Positions 7,048 through 15,041 of a stretch of 39,233 nucleotides of DNA are shown here, piece by piece; within the stretch, counting starts at the first letter, position 1, and every line of letters starts with the position of its first letter. The translations under genes were made by a program, and so were the position numbers. The notes under the pieces are model-generated. The model saw only the letters and a list, made by a program, of their open reading frames with translations. It ran no database searches and was not told where the DNA came from. The DNA comes from Wenyingzhuangia sp039768865. Lineage in GTDB: Bacteria > Bacteroidota > Bacteroidia > Flavobacteriales > Flavobacteriaceae. Where the stretch lies: NCBI RefSeq assembly GCF_039768865.1, contig NZ_JBDMZQ010000074.1; one strand, 5' to 3'.

Positions 7048-8361
7048 TTGCCTGAGCCCATATACGACACCGGAATACCTTTACCTATTCTCATAAACAG
7101 TGTTATCACACTTGCTTTACTCTTGAGTTCAGCTCTAATTTCTGGCTCTGAAGTCGCTTTTTTTTCTTTGACAAAAACAGAGGTAGAGGAATTGAAACAA
7201 CAAGAAGACAATAAGGGGATAAAAAAACTTACCAAACTTATTTCTAATCCCGAAAGATTATTAGCAAACATCTTGGTTGCCAACAACGCAATTAACATCC
7301 TCATTGTACTGCTATTTGCAAGCATGGGAGAAACATTATTTGGCCAGCTTACTTTTAAGCTAGACTTGATTTTGTTTGATTTGAACGTTAGATTCTTTGT
7401 TGAGGTAATTATCATTGCTTTTTTGATTTTAATCTTTGGTGAGGTTCTTCCAAAAATATATGCCACAAAAAATGCAAAAAAGTTTGCTATTTTCATGAGT
7501 CCAATATTATTGGTCTTAGACAAAATTTTTGCTTTTGTTACTGGCCCACTGACTGCTTTGTCAAATCTTATCGAGAGAAGTTTAAGCAGTCGTAAAAGCA
7601 ATTTTTCGATGGACGATTTGTCTCAGGCCTTAGAGCTAACTTCCGAAGAAGAGACCACGGCAGAACAAAAGAATATTTTAGAAGGAATCGTCAACTTTGG
7701 GAATACCGAAACCGTACAAATTATGAAGCCTAGAATGGATATTTGTGCCATTTCTAAAGAAACTCCCTTTGCAGAAGTTCTTGACATTGTTACCGATAAA
7801 GGGTTTTCTAGAAACCCTGTTTACGACAATAATATTGATGAAATCGTTGGGGTCTTATACACCAAAGATTTACTCCCACATCTACACAAGAAAACACTTG
7901 ACTGGAGACCACTGGTTAGGGCGCCTTTTTTTGTTCCAGAAAACAAAAAATTAGATGACTTGCTCGTTGACTTCAAAGAGCGAAAAAATCATCTAGCCAT
8001 CGTTGTTGACGAATATGGAGGAACTAGCGGTCTGGTAACCCTTGAGGATGTTATCGAAGAAATTGTTGGCGATATTAGTGATGAATTCGATGAGGAAGAT
8101 TTGTCCTATTCTAAAATTGATGAAAACAACTATGTCTTTGACGGAAAGATAAATCTAAAAGACTTTTGTAAAGTCTTAACCTTAGATGAGGTTCGCTTTG
8201 AAAAAGACAAAGGGGAATCTGAGACATTGGCAGGACTGCTGTTGGAGTTGTCAGGAAGATTTCCTAGAAAGTTTGAAAAAATAAATTACCAGCATCTTAT
8301 TTTTACGATTGAAGCCATTGATCGCAAACGAATCAAACAAATAAAAGTAAGCATCACCTAA
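7048..8361 (+). CDS. gldE: Gliding motility-associated protein GldE (CNNM/CorC-type membrane protein)
   Basis: Membrane protein of 437 residues. The N-terminal DUF21/CNNM domain has several hydrophobic segments (NSVITLALLLSSALISGSEV, then ANNAINILIVLLF, then VEVIIIAFLILIFGEVLPK). A CBS-domain pair follows (MKPRMDICAIS; HLAIVVDEYGGTSGLVTLED), and a C-terminal CorC/HlyC domain comes last. In flavobacteria GldE acts with GldD in gliding and type IX secretion; GldD directly follows here. The start must be the TTG at 7048: the ssb stop is upstream in the same frame and the first in-frame ATG is far inside the membrane domain. PEP after the start resembles known GldE N-termini. Confidence 0.92.
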   Translation: MPEPIYDTGIPLPILINSVITLALLLSSALISGSEVAFFSLTKTEVEELKQQEDNKGIKKLTKLISNPERLLANILVANNAINILIVLLFASMGETLFGQLTFKLDLILFDLNVRFFVEVIIIAFLILIFGEVLPKIYATKNAKKFAIFMSPILLVLDKIFAFVTGPLTALSNLIERSLSSRKSNFSMDDLSQALELTSEEETTAEQKNILEGIVNFGNTETVQIMKPRMDICAISKETPFAEVLDIVTDKGFSRNPVYDNNIDEIVGVLYTKDLLPHLHKKTLDWRPLVRAPFFVPENKKLDDLLVDFKERKNHLAIVVDEYGGTSGLVTLEDVIEEIVGDISDEFDEEDLSYSKIDENNYVFDGKINLKDFCKVLTLDEVRFEKDKGESETLAGLLLELSGRFPRKFEKINYQHLIFTIEAIDRKRIKQIKVSIT

Positions 8362-8373
8362 ACAGGTTCTTTG

Positions 8374-8928
8374 ATGAAATCTCCTCTTTTTCTTTTTGGT
8401 CTACTGGTTCTTTTGAATAGCTGCAACGATAATGTTGTACCCAAACCCAACGCTTATTTGAGTTTATCTTACCCAAAAGCTACTTATCAAAAAAGTAGTG
8501 AGGCTCTTCCTTACCGTTTTCAATACTCTGTACAAGCGATTTTAAACATCAAGCCCCGCTCGTGGTCTGATCTACAATACCCAGATTTAAAAGCAGAGCT
8601 CAACATGACCTACCAAAAGGTAGACAAAGACATCATGCGTCTTTTTCTTGATGCAGAAAAACTAACTTATAAGCATGCTTTGAAAGCTGATCGTATCGAA
8701 ATGCATCCTTATGAAAACAAAAGTAAAAAGGTGTACGCAAAGATTTTTGAGGTTACTGGTGATGTCGCTTCTGCGATTCAATTTCAGGCCACAGACTCAA
8801 CTAAGCATTTTTTGAGTGGAGCCTTATACTTTGACGCTAGTCCAAATTACGACTCAATCCTTCCTGCTATAGATTACCTAAAAAAAGATATTGAGACGCT
8901 TATTGAAACCCTTGAATGGAAACACTAG
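8374..8928 (+). CDS. gldD: Gliding motility lipoprotein GldD
   Basis: Lipoprotein of 184 residues: MKSPLFLFGLLVLLNSC is a signal peptide with a lipobox ending at Cys17. The mature part starts with a VPKPNAYLSLSYP motif typical of GldD. GldD is required for gliding motility and type IX secretion in Flavobacterium johnsoniae. The frame opens at a TTG (8371), but the ATG three bases later is the better start. It lies 12 bases after gldE, so it is probably cotranscribed. Its TAG stop shares the CTAG palindrome with the stop of ctaA on the other strand. Confidence 0.92.
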   Translation: MKSPLFLFGLLVLLNSCNDNVVPKPNAYLSLSYPKATYQKSSEALPYRFQYSVQAILNIKPRSWSDLQYPDLKAELNMTYQKVDKDIMRLFLDAEKLTYKHALKADRIEMHPYENKSKKVYAKIFEVTGDVASAIQFQATDSTKHFLSGALYFDASPNYDSILPAIDYLKKDIETLIETLEWKH

Positions 8929-9953
8929 TTGGATTCTCTTTTTATAGCATTAGACTTAAAAATCATATACAACAACACCCCAAACAATACGGCTCCTGTT
9001 AAGAGGTGAATGGCTTGTGTTCCAAAAGGAAAATTGACATAATACATTAAGATTCCCGAAACCGCTTCGAACCCTAACAAAAACATCACGTATTTTATGC
9101 CTTTGAACCCAAGATTATACTTTCTATTTACCCAAAACAAGAAGGCGTTTACAACTATAATTGCAATGGTAAAAGACCTATGAAAATAAAATTTAAAAGT
9201 CGGATTTAACAACCTAAACTCTTTGTGCTCAAAACCAAATAACTTTACTTGGTCATCTACGTACTGTCTTACTTGAGTTCCCAAAAGAATTTGTCCAATC
9301 ATCATGATTAGAGAAACCACCAACAAACGATGAAAATCTTTATTATAATTGCTCTTTGGTATTGTTTCAGAACACAAAAATTTAGCTCTCAAGAGAAGGC
9401 TAACAATTAACAACCCCCCAATCATGTGAAAAGTAATTACATAAGGTGTTAAAAAACTGTCTACTACTATTTTACCCAACCAAGCTTCAAACAACATGCC
9501 CAAAAAGGCAATATACACCAACGGTGCTACTCCTTTCTTTTTTTCTGTAGCAAAGGTTACCTTCCATAAAAGAATTAGAAAAACCAAACCCGACAACACA
9601 GAAGCCAACCTATTGACATACTCTGTATAGGTATGATATACATTAAACTTTGCATATTCGTGTTTTGTGTAAGCAGTCCAGTTACTCGGCTCAAAAGAAG
9701 ATGAGGTTACCAAACTTTTATTTGCCACAAAAAGAGCCTCATCATGAATGATAACATATCCTTTTTTAAAAGGGGTATCAGGTTTCCAAGTAATTTGGTT
9801 TTCGCTCGTCGGAGGGATGTAGTACCCGAAACATTTAGGCCAATCTGGACAACCCATTCCTGATCCTGTCATCCTCACGACTGATCCTGCTAAAAAGATG
9901 AGGTAAACCGAAACAACGGCTATATTTAGGGTTCTTGATAAACTCAATTTCAT
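8925..9953 (-). CDS. ctaA: Heme A synthase, COX15/CtaA family
   Basis: Integral membrane enzyme that oxidises heme O to heme A for cytochrome oxidase. From the ATG at 9953 it has 342 residues. It starts MKLSLSRTLNIAVVSVYLIF and continues with the family signature GSVVRMTGSGMGCPDWPKCFG. Eight hydrophobic segments can be traced, with His residues in HTYTEYVNRL, FHMIGGLL, FHRSFTIAI and IHLLTGA as expected heme ligands. The open frame extends 16 residues further upstream, but the later ATG fits the family better. A metal-domain lipoprotein gene lies 17 bases upstream in the same direction, suggesting a shared transcript. Confidence 0.94.
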   Translation of the reverse strand: MKLSLSRTLNIAVVSVYLIFLAGSVVRMTGSGMGCPDWPKCFGYYIPPTSENQITWKPDTPFKKGYVIIHDEALFVANKSLVTSSSFEPSNWTAYTKHEYAKFNVYHTYTEYVNRLASVLSGLVFLILLWKVTFATEKKKGVAPLVYIAFLGMLFEAWLGKIVVDSFLTPYVITFHMIGGLLIVSLLLRAKFLCSETIPKSNYNKDFHRLLVVSLIMMIGQILLGTQVRQYVDDQVKLFGFEHKEFRLLNPTFKFYFHRSFTIAIIVVNAFLFWVNRKYNLGFKGIKYVMFLLGFEAVSGILMYYVNFPFGTQAIHLLTGAVLFGVLLYMIFKSNAIKRESN

Positions 9954-9970
9954 GACTTTACTTTTCGGGT

Positions 9971-10549
9971 TTATGAATTGTCTTTTTGCATTGAACAGCA
10001 CGGTTTTTCACAACCTGGTTTACAGGAAATGTTGCGGTCAGCATCTTTATTGGCTTTTACACAGCAAGCCTCTTTTTTGAGTTCACATTTTTCTGAACAA
10101 GACATTGCACACTCGTGCCCACCTGCTTTTGAACAACAAGCTCCGGTTTTATGCTCACCCTTTTTTGAACAAGCTGCTGAACAAACTAAAGTCTCTTTTG
10201 ATTGGATCTCTTTTACTGCTTTGTATGTTTTTCCATCTAACAAACCATTGATCGTTGTTATGATAGAAGCTTCCGAAGTTTTGTTTGGATTGTAAGTAAA
10301 TGTTCCTTTTTTTGAATCAAAATCTACTTTTGATTTCGTAACTCCTTCTAGTTTAGAAATTTTAGCCTCAATTGTTTTTGCGCATCCAATAGCACAAGTC
10401 ATTCCTTCAATACCCATGGAAACCGTTTCTAGTTTTGTTAACAAACTGTTTTGAGGATCAGACTTTCTTTTTTCAGAAGAGGGTCCACAAGACACTAAAA
10501 AAGATAGAGCTAAAAAAGTGACAACAAAATATTTTACTGAAGTTTTCAT
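9971..10549 (-). CDS. Heavy-metal-associated domain lipoprotein with cysteine-rich tail
   Basis: 192 residues from the ATG at 10549. The N-terminus MKTSVKYFVVTFLALSFLVSC is a lipoprotein signal with a Cys at residue 21. A heavy-metal-associated (HMA) domain follows, with GMTCAIGCAKTIEAKISKL. Its metal loop reads CxxxC instead of the usual CxxC. The last 70 or so residues carry 13 cysteines in groups such as CSAAC, ACC, CAMSC, EACC, KPGC and PCC. Likely an envelope-anchored copper or other soft-metal binding protein. Position directly upstream of heme A synthase suggests a link to cytochrome-oxidase copper supply or copper tolerance (inference). An upstream in-frame start exists but would spoil the signal peptide. 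Confidence 0.85.
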   Translation of the reverse strand: MKTSVKYFVVTFLALSFLVSCGPSSEKRKSDPQNSLLTKLETVSMGIEGMTCAIGCAKTIEAKISKLEGVTKSKVDFDSKKGTFTYNPNKTSEASIITTINGLLDGKTYKAVKEIQSKETLVCSAACSKKGEHKTGACCSKAGGHECAMSCSEKCELKKEACCVKANKDADRNISCKPGCEKPCCSMQKDNS

Positions 10550-10577
10550 ATTGCATTTATTTTGATAAAACATACAA

Positions 10578-10585
10578 CAAAGATA
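10578..10585 (-). promoter_or_regulatory. Promoter -7 box for the metal-domain lipoprotein
   Basis: TATCTTTG on the minus strand matches TAnnTTTG, 29 bases before the start codon. Confidence 0.55.
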
Positions 10586-10841
10586 CAAAAAGAATGTATG
10601 CTTGAGACCTCAAAAAGATGAATAAAATAGAATTACATTTCTTTATCACAAGCGTAAAGCGAAATGTTTTTTTTAACGTTTTGCTCGCTGAATTTTGAAC
10701 TGAATAGAACACAATTATCTATATTTAAAAATAGTTTTCAACAAGAGAAATTATTGTTATTTAACGCTAAACGTATATAAATCAATACTATAAAGTTTTT
10801 AAAAAAACACTTATAGTTGTGGTGTGTTGAAAAATAAAATG
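10586..10841. other. Intergenic stretch between the metal-lipoprotein and rplU promoters
   Basis: About 340 bases separate the divergent starts. The stretch is AT-rich with no open frame I trust. The only structure is a hairpin at 10635-10667 followed by eight T on the + strand. No tRNA or known riboswitch fold was recognised. Confidence 0.4.
10635..10674 (+). terminator. Orphan terminator-like hairpin
   Basis: Arms ACATTTC (10635-10641) and GAAATGT (10661-10667), extended inside by TTTA/TAAA around a two-base bulge, are followed by a T-run at 10667-10674. It faces + but no + gene precedes it, because the lipoprotein gene runs the other way. It may end a short untranslated RNA or read-through, or it may be chance. 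Confidence 0.35.
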
Positions 10842-10849
10842 TATATTTG
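10842..10849 (+). promoter_or_regulatory. rplU promoter -7 box
   Basis: TATATTTG, a perfect TAnnTTTG match. A TTG lies 22 bases upstream (10817-10819) as a possible -33 element. It predicts a leader of about 30 bases before the rplU ATG. Confidence 0.65.
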
Positions 10850-10886
10850 CATCCGTTTTATTAACAAGCATTTTAAATATTTAAGT

Positions 10887-11198
10887 ATGTACGCAATTGT
10901 AGAGATAGCAGGGCAGCAGTTTAAAGTAGCGCAAGACCAAAAAGTATACGTTCACCGTTTACAAAACGAAGAAGGAGAATCTGTTTCTTTTGACAACGTT
11001 TTATTAGTAGACAATAATGGTGAGGTTACGATTGGCGCCCCAGCTATAGAAGGAGCTTCAGTAAAAGCTAAAGTTTTAGGTCACTTAAAAGGTGATAAGG
11101 TAATCGTCTTCAAAAAGAAAAGAAGAAAAGGTTACAAAAAGAAGAATGGACATCGTCAGTATTTAACTGAAATCCAAATTGAAGCTATCAACGCTTAA
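10887..11198 (+). CDS. rplU: 50S ribosomal protein L21
   Basis: bL21 of the large subunit, 103 residues. It starts MYAIVEIAGQQFKVAQDQKV and includes VIVFKKKRRKGYKKKNGHRQ, the basic rRNA-binding segment. The open frame runs 21 codons upstream, but it would overlap the promoter and the family starts at this ATG. It forms the usual pair with rpmA, which begins 56 bases later. Confidence 0.97.
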   Translation: MYAIVEIAGQQFKVAQDQKVYVHRLQNEEGESVSFDNVLLVDNNGEVTIGAPAIEGASVKAKVLGHLKGDKVIVFKKKRRKGYKKKNGHRQYLTEIQIEAINA

Positions 11199-11254
11199 TT
11201 TGATCGTCTAATTTAATTTAAAATAGAAAAATAACCTTATAAAAACACAATATT

Positions 11255-11515
11255 ATGGCTCATAAGAAAGGTGTCGGAAGTTCGAAGAACGGTAGAGAAT
11301 CAGAATCGAAACGATTAGGTGTAAAGATTTTTGGTGGACAAGCTGCATTGGCTGGTAACATCATAGTACGTCAAAGAGGTACTACTCACAATCCAGGTGA
11401 AAATGTTTACATGGGTAAAGATCATACTTTACACGCAAAAGTTGACGGAATTGTAGAGTTCCAAAAGAAAAGAAATAATAAATCTTATGTTTCTATAACT
11501 CCTATAGAAGCTTAA
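11255..11515 (+). CDS. rpmA: 50S ribosomal protein L27
   Basis: bL27, 86 residues, starting MAHKKGVGSSKNGRESESKR; the N-terminal tail reaches the peptidyl-transferase centre. GGQAALAGNIIVRQRGTTHNPG is the family signature. No N-terminal extension needing protease removal, as found in Firmicutes, is present. Cotranscribed with rplU; a strong terminator follows. Confidence 0.97.
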   Translation: MAHKKGVGSSKNGRESESKRLGVKIFGGQAALAGNIIVRQRGTTHNPGENVYMGKDHTLHAKVDGIVEFQKKRNNKSYVSITPIEA

Positions 11516-11530
11516 TTTATATTCAACTTA

Positions 11531-11564
11531 AAAAAAGCCTCTGAACAATTCAGAGGCTTTTTTT
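11531..11564 (+). terminator. rplU-rpmA terminator
   Basis: GCCTCTGAA (11537-11545) pairs with TTCAGAGGC (11549-11557) around a CAA loop, flanked by A and T runs that extend the stem. Seven T follow. Classic intrinsic terminator; the A-run makes it usable from the other side too. Confidence 0.9.
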
Positions 11565-11659
11565 ATGGAGATTAAAAAGTGACTGTTTCTTTACTTTAAA
11601 ATAAAGATAAAAGACAGTATTTCATTACGTACTTTATTGGTTATTATTGTATGATTGAT

Positions 11660-12091
11660 TTATACACAAGCAATTTTATTAACTCTATTTTGATGGCGTC
11701 CACCTTCAAAATCTGTACTTAAGAAAGTTTCTACCATTTCTAAAGCTTGCTCTATAGCAGTAAATCGAGCTGGAATACAAAGTACATTAGCATTGTTGTG
11801 TTGTTTTACCAAAGAAACTATTTCCTTCGTCCAACACAAACCAGCTCTAACGTTTTGATATTTGTTAGCTGTCATGGCCACACCATTTGCACTCCCACAA
11901 ATTAATATTCCTAGATCTACTTTTTTTGTGTCTACTGCTGCTGCAACTTGGTGAGCATGATCTGGATAATCTACACTATCAAATGTATCTGTTCCAAAAT
12001 TTAATACTTCTATGTTTTTTTGCTCTAATAATTTTACTATCGCAGATTTATATGCTGGACCAGCGTGATCGTTTCCTATGGCTATTTTCAT
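11660..12091 (-). CDS. rpiB: Ribose-5-phosphate isomerase B
   Basis: RpiB/LacAB family sugar isomerase, 143 residues, interconverting ribose-5-phosphate and ribulose-5-phosphate in the pentose phosphate pathway. It starts MKIAIGNDHAGPAYK, with Asp-His of the active site, and DYPDHAHQVA. The catalytic Cys lies in ILICGSANGVAMTANK, where the common CGTGIG appears as CGSANG. RAGLCW and NNANVLCIPAR complete the family pattern. Divergent from rnr across the candidate replication origin. Confidence 0.95.
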   Translation of the reverse strand: MKIAIGNDHAGPAYKSAIVKLLEQKNIEVLNFGTDTFDSVDYPDHAHQVAAAVDTKKVDLGILICGSANGVAMTANKYQNVRAGLCWTKEIVSLVKQHNNANVLCIPARFTAIEQALEMVETFLSTDFEGGRHQNRVNKIACV

Positions 12092-12113
12092 AATGACTAT
12101 TTATTATTTTCTT

Positions 12114-12121
12114 CAAATTTA
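12114..12121 (-). promoter_or_regulatory. rpiB promoter -7 box
   Basis: TAAATTTG on the minus strand matches TAnnTTTG, about 22 bases before the rpiB start. Confidence 0.45.
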
Positions 12122-12162
12122 CAAAAAAAGTAATGCTAATTTCTAATTCATCTTTGGTATAT

Positions 12163-12205
12163 AAATAAATATATTAGATGATGAATGAATCTAATATATT
12201 TATTT
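12163..12205. repeat. Perfect 17-bp AT-rich inverted repeat
   Basis: AAATAAATATATTAGAT (12163-12179) is the exact reverse complement of 12189-12205, around a 9-base loop GATGAATGA. The stem has only two G/C pairs, so it is unlike the GC-rich terminators elsewhere in this window. It lies at the rpiB edge of the candidate origin. Confidence 0.85.
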
Positions 12206-12793
12206 TAGTGATTTGATTTTTATAATGAAATTTTAAGTCTTTAACATTGAATTATGTTATGAACATATAGAATGATAACTTTTATCAAAACCATTATCAA
12301 TCAACGTATTAGTTAAAATAACGAATTGTTAACAACCTGTGGTTAAAAAAAGTAAAGTAAATTAGTTTCTTTAGTAAAAAAATTAAATACAGTGTATATA
12401 CAATACCAAACAAATTTATTTTTTAAAATAAATCAAAAGGTTATTAACAGTTTATTACTTGTTTATTAAATAAAAATTCAAAGTATTTATTAGTTACAAA
12501 ATATATTTTACGGTTATCAACAGTTGTCAATAAGTATAGTTAATCATTTATAAATGAATATATTATGATAATGATAACATGTTCATAAAGTAAAGTAAAG
12601 TAAAAAACAAAATTATAGATTCAATAGTTATTGTATAAATAAACACCTAATAATAACACATCATAGGTTTTATAAATTTTTTAAAAAGAAAATATTATAT
12701 ATAATAAGATGTTGATAAGCTTTAAAATAAAAACAATTTAATCAAATCATTCGGTATTTGCAGTACCTTTATCGAAGTAAACAAAAATAAAAT
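12206..12793. other. oriC: Candidate chromosomal replication origin (oriC)
   Basis: A gene-free, very AT-rich stretch between divergent rpiB and rnr. DnaA-box-like 9-mers one base from TTATCCACA are TTATCAACA (12514-12522, +), TTATCAACA (12710-12718, -) and TTAACCACA (12338-12346, -). TTATGAACA occurs twice in opposite orientation (12257-12265, 12580-12588) and TTATTAACA once (12441-12449). TAAAG pentamers repeat at 12349-12361 and 12586-12604. Rows I counted by hand are C-rich on the + strand to the left (6721-6780: 19 C, 3 G) and G-rich to the right (13141-13200: 14 G, 4 C). Two parS-like sites lie within 11 kb. No perfect DnaA box is present and dnaA is not in the window. Confidence 0.6.
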
Positions 12794-15004
12794 ATGCCTA
12801 GAGGTAAAAAGAAAAGTATTTATAAAAAGAAAGGTGGCGTTATCAAAGATTTAACGCGTAAGATATTTAAACTACTGAATGAACAGCGTGGAATACCTTT
12901 GAATTACAAACAGATTGCAAGTGCTTTAAAGTTAGAGGATCACGCTAGTAGACAGCAGTTACTACTAAAGCTAGAAGCTTTAAAAGCGCAAAAAAAAATA
13001 AAAGAAGAAAGTAAAGGTAAATTTATATTAGACGCAGAAAAACATTATCATGTAGGTACTCTTGATGTTACGAGTACTGGAAATGCTTACTTTATATGTG
13101 AAGATTTTGATTCAGATGTTTTTATTCATAAAAATAGTATTGGAGGAGGTTTAAATGGAGATACTGTTAAAACTTATGTCTATAAAAGAAAACAGAAGAA
13201 TAAATTGGAAGGCGAAGTTGTAGAAGTTATAACTCGTAAAAAAACAAGTTTTGTAGGAAAGTTGCAATTGAGTTCTCGTTTTGGATTTGTTGTTGCTGAT
13301 GATAGAGCTATGAATAATGATATTTTTATACCTAAAGATAAAATAGGTGAAGCTAAAGATGGTGATAAAGTTGTTGCGGATCTCACGGATTGGCCAGCAG
13401 ACTCAAAAAATCCTTATGGAGTAATTACTAGAGTTTTAGGAAAATCAGGAGAACATAATACAGAAATTCATTCCATTTTAGCGCAATACGACTTGCCTTA
13501 TGAATTTTTACCAGAAATTGAAGCGGCTGCTAAAGCATTAGATTTAACTATTTCGGAAGAAGAAATAGGAAAACGTAGGGATATGCGTGATGTCTTGACT
13601 TTTACGATTGATCCTAGAGACGCAAAAGATTTTGATGATGCCTTATCTTTTCAGAAATTACCAAATGGAAATTATGAAATAGGTATACATATTGCCGATG
13701 TTTCTCATTATGTAGCAGAGGGTTCACTTTTAGATGAAGAAGCATATAAAAGAGCTACTTCTGTATATTTGGTAGATAGGGTTGTTCCTATGTTACCAGA
13801 AATTTTATCAAATGGTGCCTGTTCTTTAAGGCCAGAAGAAGAGAAATTAACTTTTTCTGCTGTTTTTGAATTGAATGAGGCCGCAGAGATTAAAAAAGAA
13901 TGGTATGGTAGGACTGTTATTTATTCAGACAAAAGATTTGCTTACGAGGAAGCACAAGTGATCATAGAACAACCAGATGCAAAAATACATACGATTCCAG
14001 CCTCAATTTCTATTATTGATAGAGCATATGATGTAGATCCAGAAATAGCTAAAGCTATTTTAAAAATGGATGTACTGGCTAAAATAATGAGAGGAAAACG
14101 TATGAAGTCAGGAGCTCTAGCTTTTGATAAAATAGAAACAAAATTTAACTTAAATCAGGACGGTGTTCCGATAGGAGTCTTTTTCAAAGAATCTAAAGAT
14201 GCTAATAAACTGATTGAAGAATTTATGTTACTGGCTAATAAAAAAGTAGCTCAATTCGTAGGGAAAACAAAAGAAGGGGCTGTTAAGAAAACTTTTATTT
14301 ATAGAGTTCATGATGAACCTAATATAGATAAATTGGAAGCTTTGGGAAATTTGGTTCAAAAATTTGGTTATTCGATTGATGTGAAATCTAGAAAATCTAC
14401 GACTGCATCGCTAAATCAATTGTTAAGTGATGTTCACGGTAAAGCCGAGTCTAATATGATTGAAACACTGACCATCCGTACGATGAGTAAAGCAGAATAC
14501 ACAACAGAAAATATAGGTCATTATGGTTTGGCTTTTGATTATTACGGTCACTTTACATCACCAATAAGAAGATATCCTGACGTGATGGCTCATCGCTTGT
14601 TACAACACTATTTAGAGAAAGGAAAATCTGTATCTGCAGAAAATTTCGAAGAAAAATGTAAGCATTCTTCAGAGATGGAAATGTTATCTACAAGAGCAGA
14701 GCGAGATTCAATAAAATATATGCAAATCAAATACATGCAAAATTTTACGGGCACCCCTTTTAAAGGGGTAATTTCCGGAGTAACAGAATGGGGAATTTAT
14801 GTAGAAGTGATGGAAAATAAATGTGAAGGAATGGTTAGAACAAGAGATATTACTAGTGATCAATTTTATTTTGATCAGGAAGAATATGCACTAGTCGGTC
14901 GTAAACACGGAACTATTTATAGGCTAGGAGATGAGGTATGGATCAAAGTAAAAAATGCAGATTTAGAGCGTAAACATTTAGATTTTTATTTGATAGAAGA
15001 ATAA
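12794..15004 (+). CDS. rnr: Ribonuclease R
   Basis: 3'-5' exoribonuclease of the RNase II/R family, 736 residues, degrading structured RNA. After a basic N-terminus (MPRGKKKSIYKKK) and a winged-helix region come two cold-shock domains (about residues 85-220). The catalytic RNB domain has TIDPRDAKDFDDALSF with the metal-binding aspartates, and HYGLAFDYYGHFTSPIRRYPD. A C-terminal S1 domain contains FKGVISGVTEWGIYVEVMEN. First gene on the right of the candidate origin and on its leading strand. Confidence 0.96.
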   Translation: MPRGKKKSIYKKKGGVIKDLTRKIFKLLNEQRGIPLNYKQIASALKLEDHASRQQLLLKLEALKAQKKIKEESKGKFILDAEKHYHVGTLDVTSTGNAYFICEDFDSDVFIHKNSIGGGLNGDTVKTYVYKRKQKNKLEGEVVEVITRKKTSFVGKLQLSSRFGFVVADDRAMNNDIFIPKDKIGEAKDGDKVVADLTDWPADSKNPYGVITRVLGKSGEHNTEIHSILAQYDLPYEFLPEIEAAAKALDLTISEEEIGKRRDMRDVLTFTIDPRDAKDFDDALSFQKLPNGNYEIGIHIADVSHYVAEGSLLDEEAYKRATSVYLVDRVVPMLPEILSNGACSLRPEEEKLTFSAVFELNEAAEIKKEWYGRTVIYSDKRFAYEEAQVIIEQPDAKIHTIPASISIIDRAYDVDPEIAKAILKMDVLAKIMRGKRMKSGALAFDKIETKFNLNQDGVPIGVFFKESKDANKLIEEFMLLANKKVAQFVGKTKEGAVKKTFIYRVHDEPNIDKLEALGNLVQKFGYSIDVKSRKSTTASLNQLLSDVHGKAESNMIETLTIRTMSKAEYTTENIGHYGLAFDYYGHFTSPIRRYPDVMAHRLLQHYLEKGKSVSAENFEEKCKHSSEMEMLSTRAERDSIKYMQIKYMQNFTGTPFKGVISGVTEWGIYVEVMENKCEGMVRTRDITSDQFYFDQEEYALVGRKHGTIYRLGDEVWIKVKNADLERKHLDFYLIEE

Positions 15005-15041
15005 TTTGAACTGATAGGATTATAAAATTACAGTTCTTGAT

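Noticed and set aside
15008..15036. Weak inverted repeat GAACTG/CAGTTC after rnr
   Set aside because: Six-base arms, a long loop and no T-run; not convincing as a terminator.
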